Below, piece after piece: positions 10,593 through 20,701 of a stretch of 64,000 nt of DNA. This DNA is from Rhypophila decipiens (Eukaryota; Ascomycota; Sordariomycetes; Sordariales; Naviculisporaceae): assembly GCA_033297075.1 (NCBI GenBank), contig MU858182.1, forward strand, positions 39,897 through 103,896, written 5' to 3'. Both the position numbers and the translations under genes were made by a program. Position 1 is the first letter of the stretch. Each line of letters opens with the position of its first letter. The notes below the pieces were generated by a model. That model was not told where the DNA came from. It worked only from the letters and a program-made list of their open reading frames with translations, and did not search any database.

Positions 10593-11700
10593 TTAGCGAA
10601 CACACTGCGAGTACCACTCATTGGTAACCTTGCACGTGCCCTCAGCGCACCGTGTCGGTCCGGTATAGTCCTTGCCGCCACACTGGCCCCAAAGCGCGAC
10701 GGTACCTCCGTTTCCTCCTCCACCATTGCTGGGAGGGCTGGTAGCAGGCGGCGCAGCACCACCGCCATTTCCGCCGCGCCAGACCGAGTGCTTTCCGATG
10801 CTGGTATACTTGTACGAATTGGCCGGGACGCCATAGATCCAAAACCGCAGGGCCGGGTCATTGCGATCGTACACGTCGTTTGAGGGGATCTTGACGAGCG
10901 GGCCCGGCCGGCCCTGGCCGTTGCCGGTGACCTCGACTTGGGCGCAGGTAAAGTAGAACTCGGTATCGCCCGACTGGGCGCCGTGGATGGCAATGTGCTC
11001 GACGCGGACGAGGTATTGGCCGGGCGGGGTATCGGCGGGCAGCTTGAACGAGATGGTGGCTTGGTCCCAGGTACACCAGTCCCGGTCGTCCTGTTATTGA
11101 TTGCTACTTTAGTTTTGCTTCTCTTGTGTAGTGGAAGAGGGAGGAGTAAAAAGGGGGGGGGGGGGGGGGACATACAAGTTTCCCGTTTGGTCCTTGGACA
11201 TTCCGGCAGATAATCTCCTCGTGGACCTTGAACCAGTCACCGTCGCCGCGGTACTGGCGGACGTCGCCGGGGGCCTTTGACATGTGAATAGTCGAGGGGC
11301 CGGGGTGTATAATGGTTCCTGGCGCAGTTATTGTCAGCATTTTGTCAAGTTCTTCTTCTCTACAACTTCTTTGGATACCGACAAGACCGGACAGGGCAAG
11401 AAGGGAAAAGAAAAGAGCCTTACCCCCATTCCACAGCTGAAATCCCAGTGTATCGCCCGGGTTCACGCGCCGCACATTGGTCTTGCCTGCGTTAGCAAAC
11501 GAGCCCGAGTTGCAGCGGAAGTCGTCGCTGGGCTGAATCAACTGCTTGGTGGGCATGATAAAGTTGCTGTTTTCGCGAATAAACTCCCAGTCCCTCGAGT
11601 TCTGGCCGTTGACAAGCAGCTTGCTGTACCGGTAGTGGGCGTCGACGCCGCCGGGGAGGAGGGCGAGGGCCGCGGCCCAAACGACCTGTGTCAGATGCAT
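10593..11700 (-). CDS. AA9 lytic polysaccharide monooxygenase with C-terminal CBM1
   Basis: Secreted copper enzyme that oxidatively cleaves cellulose or related glucans. Exons 11700..11424, 11318..11176 and 11090..10593 give 305 residues. A 21-residue signal peptide ends at VDA, leaving His22 as the copper-binding N-terminal histidine. The second brace histidine is His97 in TIIHPGP. The family motif EHIAIHGAQ and the axial Tyr in EFYFTCAQ follow. After a Gly/Asn/Pro linker, a CBM1 cellulose-binding module closes the protein ([15 protein letters not shown] to WYSQC, complete cysteines). Intron 2 begins GTATGT and is followed directly by a run of 17 C on the coding strand. TATA-like ATATATAA lies about 150 bp upstream of the ATG. 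High-confidence family assignment; regiospecificity cannot be told. Confidence 0.93.
11153..11169. repeat. G17 homopolymer inside an LPMO intron
   Basis: Seventeen consecutive G (C on the coding strand) lie immediately after the GTATGT donor of the second LPMO intron. Possible length polymorphism or sequencing artefact. Confidence 0.8.
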
Positions 11701-13686
11701 TGTTTCCCTTTCTCTTTGGTGAAAGACGCACGAGTGATGAGAGGATGAACCAAAAGGAGCCTAGGCGATCCGATGTCGCAGGTGGAACGAGGGGGATGGA
11801 GAGAGAAGGAAATCCCAAAAGCGTGGTTGGGAATTGTCCTCGGGTTATATATCCGGTGTGTCGTGGATATCCGTAGTCCTCGTTCTTACGGTGTATCCTG
11901 AACCCATGGTTCTCCGAGATTGCACTTTGCAATGCGCAAGGCTCCCCAGATCTCCGTCTGTGGATACCTGGTGACGGCCGGTATAACCCCCAGAGCATGG
12001 AATACCTCAGCTGGCGAAGTGAGCTTGGAGCCTTGGCCGACACCACTTCCACCTATCAAAGGTGAAACCCCCGACGATGACCACACTCGCGTACGCACAA
12101 GGCTGGGCATTTGGCTGTCCAATGCCCGGCGGAACCAACGGTTGCGCGGTGGTACGTAGTGCGGTAGTACTCCGGCATCTCCGCTTTCTCCTCCGCGCAC
12201 TACTCACTGCGTTGTGAAGTAATGGAAGATGAGGCTCCATCCTTCCCCAGACCGTTCAAAACATCTGCCGGGCCGTTCGCAGATACCCTTGCCCCCGGAC
12301 CTAACGTAACATCGTGAGATCGCCCAATGCGCCTCGATAGGCGCGCATCGACGATTTATCGCAGTCGTTGCAACCTTGGTAGTTTGTCGCAGGTGAAGAC
12401 GTAGCTTGGCGTAGCGCTCCCAAATCGCAAGCCCAAATTCCAAGAAATTCCAAGAAAAACCAAGAAATACAGTTGTAGAGGGATTTGTTTCTTATGTTCC
12501 CATTGCTGGAAACTTGATCTCAGGGTTTTTCCTCCGGGCCGGGTCCAGCAAGAAATCCTCACAAAAAAAAAGAAGAAAAACCACAACAGACCGCAAATGT
12601 TTTCCGGACACTTGCTCCCGCAATAAACAAATCTGGTGCTTTCTCCGGGACCCACAACAACGACTGCTACCTCCCCCCATTGGCAACTTGAACAGAACCA
12701 GCGAAGCGAAGTCAATGCGATTGCCAACCTTTCTCAAGGCCCGAAAAGACCGGTAGCGAGGAGTCGATTGAGCGAAACCGAGCACAAAATCCGGGGCTCG
12801 CCTCGCCCCGATGTTGGGGTCCCCGCGCGCTGCGGCTCGACGTATCGCCTTACTTAACCCCGGAATGCAATTTCGATCGCCAAGTCTTCCGCACCAGATA
12901 AGATTGGTACCGATAACAACGTCGTTGGAACCGAAAAACTAAGGGGGAAAGCACTAAATGGTCAAAACCAAATTCATCGTCTCTCGGCAGTTTACATCGG
13001 CAATTGGTGGACATCTGTTCATTGTTTTATATAATATATATCCATGAGAAGATGAAGGACCACAGCGTTTATCGTGATGGCCGCGTATCGTTTGTTTGCT
13101 GAGCTGACTTCCAGGTTGGGAATGAGATCAACTCGGCAAGAGACATGTCTTGGTCTAGTACCGCTCATATCGATGCCATGCACCGCATAAAAGAACGGGT
13201 CCAGGCTACTATCCAAACGCACCAGACCCCGTTGGGGGTGCTCAAGGAGCGGAATTTCGCCAGTCGCAGCGTGGTCACGTTCAGAAACCTTGCCAAAGAG
13301 CTTCTTGATGACTCGACTTGCGTAAAGGGCGCGTCGATAACAGAAACAAGTGTGTCAGGCCAACTAGAGACAGATGGTCGTGTCCATAGGAGATGTCACA
13401 GAATAGAATGTGGCAAAATGGGTCATCATGTCATGCTCTCCGTGCCAGAAGCTTCTGCGTCGGGTGGTCAACGAAGCGACGTTGCCGTAAGCTGTGTATC
13501 AGGAGATTTGGGCTGTGCTTTTTTCCTACTACTTAAGCTTTGGATTTCTTTGATGATCCTAAGAGTAAGCACTGTTGGCTACGCAAGTACACTTCTTTGG
13601 TATTTTCTCTCCCTCTCGTGACCTGCTGATCTTACCTAACAAAATACCCACATTGATTTCGCCTGCTTCCTCCATCAACACCAAAA
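11701..13686. other. long intergenic region, no supported gene
   Basis: Nearly 2 kb between the LPMO start and the first MASNN gene. The longest forward frame (13145-13621) has no family features and lies in the promoter of the MASNN gene. Likely regulatory DNA for the LPMO gene. Confidence 0.45.
11845..11852 (-). promoter_or_regulatory. TATA-like box of the AA9 gene
   Basis: Reads ATATATAA on the minus strand, about 145 bp upstream of the LPMO start codon, a usual distance for strongly regulated secreted-enzyme genes in fungi. Position-based inference. Confidence 0.45.
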
Positions 13687-14391
13687 ATGGCCTCAAACAA
13701 CAAGAATCCCAACCAGACTCAACGTGCCCGGTCAACGGGGAGGCCAGCTCAACCACAAGCAGATTTCCTGGGCGTCGACAACCCTAATACCAACTTCGTG
13801 GACTTACAGGACCAAATGAAGAATCTACGACGAGAATTCCAAGAACTAAACCTCCAAGTCTCGGGCCAAGAGCTTCGCCTTCGCCAGAGGCAGTCAACAC
13901 GCAACTGGTACACAGAACTAATAACTAACCTGGAGCGGCGAATATACGACTTGGAGCGCGTCGAGCTAGGTTACAGCCGCACGGAATTACGACAGAATGC
14001 AGTGGAAGATTATCGCCGGGAGTTTACAGACATGATGAGTCGACAAAGGGAGATCCAACAGGGCATCGTGTCTGACTATGACCCGGACATAGCAAAAGCC
14101 CAGATGGGGCCTGATCCACTTGACCCTCCTCCACCCAAGCCTGCAGCACGACAGAGAAAGAGACAAGATCCAACCAACGGAAAGGAGACTCCAAAGGAAA
14201 AGGAGAAGAAGCAGGCCAAGAGGCAGCCGAGCAAGAATAACAAAAAGGACTTATTACCACCACCACCATCCGAGGAGCAGGACGATAGCGAGCCGGGCAT
14301 GAAGAACGACTCTGACGAGTATCATGAGAAACAATTCGATGATGACGTTTTGTTTTTGCAAACCAGACCCAAGCCTGGTGCCGAGTTCTAG
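13687..14391 (+). CDS. MASNN-family coiled-coil protein, intact copy
   Basis: A single exon of 234 residues from the first ATG. It starts MASNNKNPNQTQRARS, followed by a coiled coil around residues 40-140 (DLQDQMKNLRREFQELNLQ, LITNLERRIYDLERVELG, YRREFTDMMSRQREIQQG), a Lys/Pro-rich linker (KQAKRQPSKNNKK) and an acidic C-terminus. No enzymatic motif, signal peptide or membrane segment. A diverged second copy lies about 400 bp downstream on the same strand, broken by a stop codon. Probably a lineage-restricted protein. Nuclear or cytoskeletal location is possible from charge and coiled coil, but nothing shows it. Confidence 0.6.
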   Translation: MASNNKNPNQTQRARSTGRPAQPQADFLGVDNPNTNFVDLQDQMKNLRREFQELNLQVSGQELRLRQRQSTRNWYTELITNLERRIYDLERVELGYSRTELRQNAVEDYRREFTDMMSRQREIQQGIVSDYDPDIAKAQMGPDPLDPPPPKPAARQRKRQDPTNGKETPKEKEKKQAKRQPSKNNKKDLLPPPPSEEQDDSEPGMKNDSDEYHEKQFDDDVLFLQTRPKPGAEF

Positions 14392-14780
14392 TGATGGGGG
14401 AGGCTGGGGGTGGCTCATCTGTCTAGTATAGATAGTGGCTGGGGAAGGCTGTTTGTTATTTGCTCTGACACAGAGTACCCTGTGTAGGAAGGCAATGACT
14501 CTGCGCAACGAAAAGTGCAATTGATGTGTTGGCCCATAGCAACAAGCTAAATCGCAATAAGAGCATTTCTGCCATGAATCACATAAAGTGCCTGCCAGAA
14601 ACGCATTGGAATGGAGGCTGTCTGGATCACTGAACTAATTGGCCAGAGGATGACACATCACCGAATAGCATGTTTGGCTCAGTTGTGCACATATAGGGAG
14701 AATACTTCCCACAGGCTGACAACGCATCTCCTACCTACCAGATACCTACACACCACCTATTCTGCCACATCATTGGTGAA
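14392..14780. other. spacer between tandem MASNN copies
   Basis: 3' end of the first copy and presumptive promoter of the second. No other feature seen. Confidence 0.5.
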
Positions 14781-15709
14781 ATGGCGTCCAACAACAAGAA
14801 AGCAAAGCAGACCCAACGTACCCAGTCAAGGGTGCGGGCTCAACCAGGTCAGCCAGGGGACAGCGACAATGATGCCCCAGGGAATCCAAACGCAATGATC
14901 TCTCATGTGTAGAGCCAACTCCGCCTCCAACGGGAACAAATTCGTGGGCTACAACAAGCCAATAACATCCTCGCGAGTCAAGTGGGCAGCCTGCAGAGGA
15001 GAATAGTGCACCTAGACACCATTGCAGACCCACAACGGCTGAATATGCAAATTGTGGAGACTGAGAGAGACATACATTCGGATTTTGATATTCAACTACG
15101 CAATACAAGACAAACCGCTTTGCAAATTGGGCAGCCACAGGCTACCGGAGAGGGCTATCGAGCTAAATACCAACTACCGGACACAGTGAGACGTATAATG
15201 CCACAAGGACCAGGACTGGGAGAGCAAGGATTTGCGGCCACAAACAGGAATACTCTGGCTGTTGAGAATACCACTCGTAGCAACAAGGACATCTTCGGCA
15301 ACGGCATCCACAAGCACAAGTCCCACAAGCAGAATCCCCGCGAGCAGAATTCCCACGAGCAGAATTCCCACAAACACGAGGCCCACAAGGTCCACCACAA
15401 GCACAATTTCCACAAGCACAAGCCCCGCAAATCCCCGAAATCAGACGAACCTCACCAACACCCGGCCCGCCCCTACTTGATCCACCCCAGCCTGCAAGAC
15501 CGGTGCAACAACGACAACTGGGCAAGAAACCAAACAAAAAGCCTTTTTTGGAGCGCCAAAAGAAGCCAAGCAGGTTTCACCCGGGGGAATTCTCACCCGA
15601 CAACAGTGACGATACTGAGCCCGACCTGTACTATGGGGAATCGAGTGATGATGAGGATGGCATGAAGATCAAGCGCGAGGTCAAAGGCGAGCCTAGTGGC
15701 GGGAACTAG
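14781..15709 (+). pseudogene. second MASNN-family copy, interrupted by TAG
   Basis: The frame starts MASNNKKAKQTQRTQS, clearly related to the upstream gene, but meets TAG at 14910-14912 in the middle of the homologous region. The same frame then stays open with coiled-coil coding (SQLRLQREQIRGLQQ, GSLQRRIVHLD) to about 15185. The best continuation uses an intron 15186-15280 (GTGAGA to CGTAG), after which a Pro/Gln-rich repeat and an acidic C-terminus (FSPDNSDDTEPDLYYGESSDDED) run to a stop at 15707-15709. Without that intron a frameshift must be assumed. CAG to TAG is one C-to-T change of the RIP type. A weak alternative intron (14832-14912) could skip the stop but would remove residues conserved in the sister gene. 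Confidence 0.55.
15311..15440 (+). repeat. coding minisatellite, CACAAG-based
   Basis: About ten 9-15 bp units of the type CCCACAAGCAC / CCCGCGAGCAGAATT. It is open in all three forward frames, giving His/Lys-rich, Ser/Thr-rich or Pro/Gln/Ala-rich peptides. The frame linked to the C-terminal acidic part is the Pro/Gln one. Confidence 0.65.
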
Positions 15710-16090
15710 TGATATAGAGATTGATGTGATGACCTATTCAAGTAGTCCAGGTAGAGTTAGAGACAGGCTGTGATTTGCTCTGGCTCTGGATGGAAAGGAT
15801 GGTGTGTAATTTACTGCTAAGGTACTACTATTTTGCTAGTCCACTACTATAGGGGAACCCATCTTTACCATTGAGGCAGGTAATTACTCTGCGTTAGACC
15901 TTAGCACCTAGATTGAGCTCTGCCAGTCGAGACAGGCATGTCAACACCTTGTCTGCTATATTCCTCGTCACCCGAGTGCGTCATATGTTCTTCCCCTTGC
16001 TTTTGGTTTCTCATCGTCTACCGCTCTATTCCCTTGGCCCGATCTCAGATCCATCTCGATTCTATGCCCCTTGATGGCCTGGCGACGACT
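15710..16090. other. convergent intergenic
   Basis: 3' regions of the broken MASNN copy and the SBPase-like gene. Nothing else recognised. Confidence 0.5.
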
Positions 16091-17218
16091 CTAGCATCCC
16101 TGGCAATCAAGTTCGAAATTTTCGCAGAACCTTTCAATTATAGCCTCAGCGTCAACGACCAACATGCCTGCCGCGAAATCAACCTCATTCGACGTGCCAC
16201 AAATAAGCCCACCACGCTCATCACAATTTCCAATAGGCCTATCCAAGACCCCCTTCCCATCCGTCGAATCGACCGCCTGGCCCCCGGCACACTCAACAAC
16301 CAAGGCCAACGGGCACAACTCATACAAGCGCCTCAGCTTCGCCTTGCTGTTCTCCGTCACAGGGGATATGTAAACTCCATGGCCCTTGACCAGCGCATGA
16401 ACCACGTCCGGAACCAGTCCACCACTGTAGCGTAGCGTATACCTCATCTTGATGAGCTCATTAACAAGCGCCATGTAGTGCTCGTCTTCCGCCGCGGCGC
16501 GCAAGTTTGCAGGAGCAAAGTATTTCGTCGTGACCTCGCTCTCTGGGCTGAATCGTACTTCCGGCCGCCCAATCTCTGCCGAGATAATCCCGCGCTGGGT
16601 GGTTTCGTGAAGGCCGACCTCGAAACAAATCGGTCGACATATAGTCTCCGGTGTGCGAATCGCAACGATGGCTGTTGATCTCGGCCCAAAGACCCCCAAG
16701 ATGGCGGCGACTTGTTTCTTGCGCGGATCCTGGCCTAGGGCAGAAGTACCCTCCCAGATTCCGACGATGGTGCCGACAGTCCAGTTTGGTGCAATGATGG
16801 AGCTGCCGTCTAGCGGGTCAAACGCGACCGTGTACTCCTCTTGCGACGGATTCTCGGCAGAGCTGTGCAAGACGGGCTTCTCGACGGGGTCTTCCTCGCT
16901 GCTGGCTGTCTTGACAGAGGGACATTGCGACAAGGCGGCGCGGATAATGTCCTCGGCTATGACGTCCACGTTGAGCTGGTCGTCGCCAAACAAGTTGGCT
17001 GTTCCTGCGAGGGCGACTTCATGAGAAGTACGCAAGGCTTTGGCGACTTGAGAGATGGCGCTTAGGATATGCGGGATGACTGAGAAGATTAGGGCTGACC
17101 GGTTGTGGGTGTCGAGGTTGAGGGACTTGAGATGGGCGTGGAGGGCGGCGGATTGAGTCCAGTCTATGCCGAAGTCGGAGGGCATGCCTCCAGCCTGTTT
17201 CTGCTCTTCAGGGCTCAT
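16091..17218 (-). CDS. sedoheptulose-1,7-bisphosphatase-like enzyme (FBPase fold)
   Basis: A single exon of 375 residues, the usual length for this family. It has the metal and phosphate motif DPLDGSS (residues 134-140) followed by IIAPNWTVGTIVGIWEG, which matches SBPase (NFTVGTIFGVWPG type) better than gluconeogenic FBPase. Downstream RYSGGLVPDVVH and ECAGGQAVDSTDGKG complete the fold. Expected reaction: dephosphorylation of sedoheptulose-1,7- or fructose-1,6-bisphosphate in the cytosol, feeding the non-oxidative pentose phosphate route. Substrate preference is inferred. A MITE-like element sits in its upstream region starting about 290 bp before the ATG. Confidence 0.85.
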   Translation of the reverse strand: MSPEEQKQAGGMPSDFGIDWTQSAALHAHLKSLNLDTHNRSALIFSVIPHILSAISQVAKALRTSHEVALAGTANLFGDDQLNVDVIAEDIIRAALSQCPSVKTASSEEDPVEKPVLHSSAENPSQEEYTVAFDPLDGSSIIAPNWTVGTIVGIWEGTSALGQDPRKKQVAAILGVFGPRSTAIVAIRTPETICRPICFEVGLHETTQRGIISAEIGRPEVRFSPESEVTTKYFAPANLRAAAEDEHYMALVNELIKMRYTLRYSGGLVPDVVHALVKGHGVYISPVTENSKAKLRRLYELCPLALVVECAGGQAVDSTDGKGVLDRPIGNCDERGGLICGTSNEVDFAAGMLVVDAEAIIERFCENFELDCQGC

Positions 17219-18784
17219 TGTAGATGGTAGAGGGGGTGGATGATTGTTTGTGAGAAGCGAGGCGGTTGTAGGAAGAACGTCTCGATTGGAATCGAGGCTG
17301 ACTGGGATGTGGAGTGAGAAAGAGTGGTAAACCCTGGCGGGTGAGGTTTATTGACGCAAAAAAATGCACCCCTGTTAGGCGGAACAGTGCTCCACGGTAG
17401 CGGCCACTAACAGCGGGCCTTGCCGCCAGACACTCCACCTGCACTGAGCTGCGAGCATCGGGCCACTCCGGGCTTGATGGAAGGGCAACGGCTGAAAATC
17501 AGTGGTTTGGAGTGTCAAATAGTTGAGATGGATGATAAGTGTCCCGGTTTGAGTCGTTTCTCTGGAACCGGCACCCACGGTTCGTTTTTCAGACCACATT
17601 CAGTATGAAGAGAAAAGGGAAACGACAAGCATCTTGTAAAGTTGTACTTCTCCTATATAGGTGACGAAAAGAAGAAATATGGACAGGAGAGAAGATCAGA
17701 AGGCTTGGGAAGCTTCTCTGAAAGGGTATATATTTTGCATGAGGCATTTACGTTGGGTGTTTGCCTGATCCATCCATCCTTCTACTGAGCTGGCTAGCCT
17801 TGTCATCACTGCCCATGTCTGTTTGTTTTAATATCTGGTGACACACTGTAGCTGTTTGGCACTGCCATTTCTAGACGAAATTGAGTTTCTGTACTCCCTG
17901 AACTTTAAGAGGAAATCAAAGTGCTCCTCGTTGCACCACTACCGGTTTGTCTCGACAAAAGCATCGGCCAAGCGACAGGGGGGAGACCCGCGGCTGGAAA
18001 CGGACTCCCAAACCCAAAGTTTCCATGTATTGATGAGATCACGAGGTCAGGGAATTTCACTGAATGTTTCGTCCCATTGAAACGCAATCAACCCAGGAGG
18101 ACTGAGGTTTGATTTCGTTCACACTTGATGTGGTCTGAAAAAGAAACCGTGGGTATTCCAGAGAAAGGAGCACCACCCATCATCCATCTCAACTGTTTGA
18201 CACTCTGCAGCTAATTTTAAGACTTATGGGTATTATAATGAGTATGAGAATTGTCTATATCATCTATTACAGTCATTGAAGGGACTGCTCACTTCTGGTT
18301 GCTAATCTACCAAGTTTTTCCCAGTTATTTAGGATCCTGATACTCAGGTTCTTCTCGCCTTTTAAAGTACCGAGTACTTTCTTCCGAATAATGTATTCTC
18401 TTCTTTTCTGTGTTTCTTTACAATATTCTTATCTGGGTTCTGTTGGTCTTTTGGAGTACTAATTACTTTCTCCTTAAAGATTGATTGAGATCCTCTCAGC
18501 TTTTATTCACAATAGATACTCTAGATTAATACTCCTTCCATATCTGATCCTGTGACTTTCACATCCCATTTGTGCACTACGTAAACTCCTGTCATCGGTC
18601 CAAACCTTTGCAATTTCAGAGACCAAAAACCGTCTTCCCCCACCACCTGCCGCCTGCCACGGGCCACGGCCAGTCTCCAGACAAAATCAAAACATCGAGT
18701 CACCTCCTTCATCTGCACAGTCAATCCACCTCCCAACCCTCTTGCACAGAACAACCTACAAAACATCCCCGTCGAGCCATCGCG
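17219..18784. other. divergent promoter region carrying a MITE-like element
   Basis: Upstream of both the SBPase-like gene (minus) and the HAD-like gene (plus). About 700 bp of it is the inverted-repeat element, and 18207-18570 is A/T-rich. Confidence 0.5.
17510..18206. mobile_element. MITE-like element with about 90-100 bp terminal inverted repeats
   Basis: The left arm (17510-17609) and right arm (18118-18206) are reverse complements with few differences. Both contain GAGTGTCAAA at the outer end, then GTTGAGATGGATGAT, TTTCTCTGGAA, CCCACGGTT and TTTTCAGACCACAT. Beyond the outer ends similarity stops. The roughly 510 bp interior has no coding capacity. This is the layout of a non-autonomous DNA transposon (inferred). 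Many arm differences are C/T or G/A. No clear target-site duplication was found by eye. Confidence 0.7.
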
Positions 18785-20701
18785 ATGAACACTCCAAAGA
18801 AGGCCGGCAACAAGCGGCCTGCCGTCGAGGCACTCGAGAACGCCCTGTCGCCGCTGCCGGCGAACCGGGCCACGACAGGCGACACGAGAATCAAGCTCGT
18901 GATCCTCACTTCCGACGTCCTACTCGACGGACGGAGAGCCGTTGTCACCACCATTCGGAAGCTGTTCGCCACCCAGGGCCTTCAGCCCGCAGTCTCCGAT
19001 GTCGAGATTCTCGCTGCCTTCGCCAAGGGCCCTCGTTTCATGATCGAAATCTTTGGCGAGATTGGTCTGCTTCCCCAGTCGACCCAGCCTGCTGGCCCCG
19101 GCCAGTCCCTCATCACCTCCACGCCGCGCAAGAAGTTGCCCGATTCATCTCCTAGGGCCCCGTCGAGTGCCTTGCCGAGTACAAGCTTTCACGTCAAGCA
19201 CACGCCCACCGGCAGAATCCCTTCGACTAGCCCCACTGCCCAACGCAAGTCGATCGCTGATCTCAGCCCCGTTGCCGCACGTCAGAATCAGGCGAGCCGT
19301 CTGGCCGGAAGCTCCGCCACACAACTGCTTCTCGCGGAGCAATACAACGAGCTCATCGTTCAAGAGCCGTTCCGACTATACAACGGCGTCAAAGAGATGC
19401 TCGCTCGGCTCCACGGAGATGGCGTTTACGTGCTGGTCCTCACCCAACACCCCACGACGGTGTGGACAAAGAGCAAAATGGAGAAAATTCCCCAAGATCA
19501 CATCGAGGCTATCCTAGACTGTATGCACGACTTCAGCAAGGACTCCACCAAGTTCCGCCGTTTCTATTCCAACAACATTGCACCTAGCTTTGGCCTGTCC
19601 CCGCTGCCCGGCGATGTCAATATCAAGAAAGAGAAGAATGGAGAGGATGATGATGAGGATATGGAAGACGCCCTGCCGCCTCTCACTCCTAGCAAGGGCA
19701 AGGCCATTGTCGACCATGTTCCTACCACCCCGAGATCCGATCCTCGCTCTCAGGCTACAACCTCTTCGGGCCCTTCCGTCAAGGTGACGCCCTCAAAGAG
19801 CAACCACAGCGAATCGAAGGGACAGAGAAAGCAGGTTGAAGTCGAGCCCCAGACTCCTTCCCGTAAGAACAAGGCTCCGTCAGCCCCGGGAGCTACTCCG
19901 ACCAAGCCCCAGGCACCGACTCCGACCAAGCCCCAGGCACCGACTCCGACCAATCCCCAGGCACCAACCCCGACCAAGCCAGCACCTCCCGCCCCTGGCC
20001 CTAGCCCGACGCCCCACCATCACGCTATGGCAGCCCAAGTAGGCCAGCTTCAATCTCCTCAGCCAATCTGGGCAAAGGCCTCGAACCGCTCTTCCATCAA
20101 AGGCGAAGAGGGTAGCAAGACAGATGACTGCCACCCCGAGGTCCTATTCGTGTCTTGCTCGCCAACCCTGTGCGCGTCAATGGGCAAGACCATCTGCGCC
20201 AGAACCTGCTGGGTCAACCAGATGACGGGAAAAGCCAGCGTCCCGGCGGGAATCGACCCAGCTCAGTTTGATTATATCGTTGGAGACCTTTTCCAGCTGG
20301 CGGATTCTATTCTCGGCAAGGAAGAGAAGCAGCATGTTGATGCTATGGATGTTGATATTTCGGTTCAAGCTGATCATGGTTGTTCGGCTGTTGAGATGGT
20401 TCTGCCTGGCTCGTCGTCGGAGGCAAAGGGACAGGAGGAGGAGGAGCATGATATGGACGAGGACGGGGACGGAATGGGAGATCTGGGCTCTACTGCAACT
20501 GCTGTTGCTGTTGCGACTCCAGTTTATGCTTCGGCTGCTGCCGTCGCTACTCCTACTGCTGCTGCCATTACGGTTCCTCTTCTTACACAGGCTTCCGTCC
20601 ACACTGCCGCCACCGCTGTTCCAGCCTCGGGCACGAACAAAAAGGACTACGACTCCGATGACTGGGATGATATCATCGTGTGCGACCCCAAGAATTGGTA
20701 G
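18785..20701 (+). CDS. HAD-superfamily-like protein with lost nucleophile, long disordered tail
   Basis: A single exon of 638 residues; the ATG at 18785 begins MNTPKKAGNKRPAVEAL. Residues 36-260 resemble the HAD phosphatase/dehalogenase fold: strand plus motif I region LVILTSDVLLDG, a cap-like helical part (VVTTIRKLFATQG), then a motif II-like strand YVLVLTQHPTTVW after a VKEMLARLH helix. In motif I (hhhhDxDxT) the nucleophile position is Thr42 rather than Asp; only the second Asp (44) remains. The rest is Ser/Pro-rich with four PQAPTPTKP-type repeats (about 368-402), acidic stretches, an Ala/Val/Thr-rich segment and a C-terminus DSDDWDDIIVCDPKNW. Probably a nuclear or cytosolic non-catalytic protein. 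HAD assignment is moderate. Confidence 0.6.
   Translation: MNTPKKAGNKRPAVEALENALSPLPANRATTGDTRIKLVILTSDVLLDGRRAVVTTIRKLFATQGLQPAVSDVEILAAFAKGPRFMIEIFGEIGLLPQSTQPAGPGQSLITSTPRKKLPDSSPRAPSSALPSTSFHVKHTPTGRIPSTSPTAQRKSIADLSPVAARQNQASRLAGSSATQLLLAEQYNELIVQEPFRLYNGVKEMLARLHGDGVYVLVLTQHPTTVWTKSKMEKIPQDHIEAILDCMHDFSKDSTKFRRFYSNNIAPSFGLSPLPGDVNIKKEKNGEDDDEDMEDALPPLTPSKGKAIVDHVPTTPRSDPRSQATTSSGPSVKVTPSKSNHSESKGQRKQVEVEPQTPSRKNKAPSAPGATPTKPQAPTPTKPQAPTPTNPQAPTPTKPAPPAPGPSPTPHHHAMAAQVGQLQSPQPIWAKASNRSSIKGEEGSKTDDCHPEVLFVSCSPTLCASMGKTICARTCWVNQMTGKASVPAGIDPAQFDYIVGDLFQLADSILGKEEKQHVDAMDVDISVQADHGCSAVEMVLPGSSSEAKGQEEEEHDMDEDGDGMGDLGSTATAVAVATPVYASAAAVATPTAAAITVPLLTQASVHTAATAVPASGTNKKDYDSDDWDDIIVCDPKNW

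Noticed and set aside
13145..13621. Forward 158-codon frame MSWSSTAHIDAMHRIKE
   Set aside because: No domain or signal, ends in the promoter of the MASNN gene, and the hydrophobic end looks like T-rich leader sequence.
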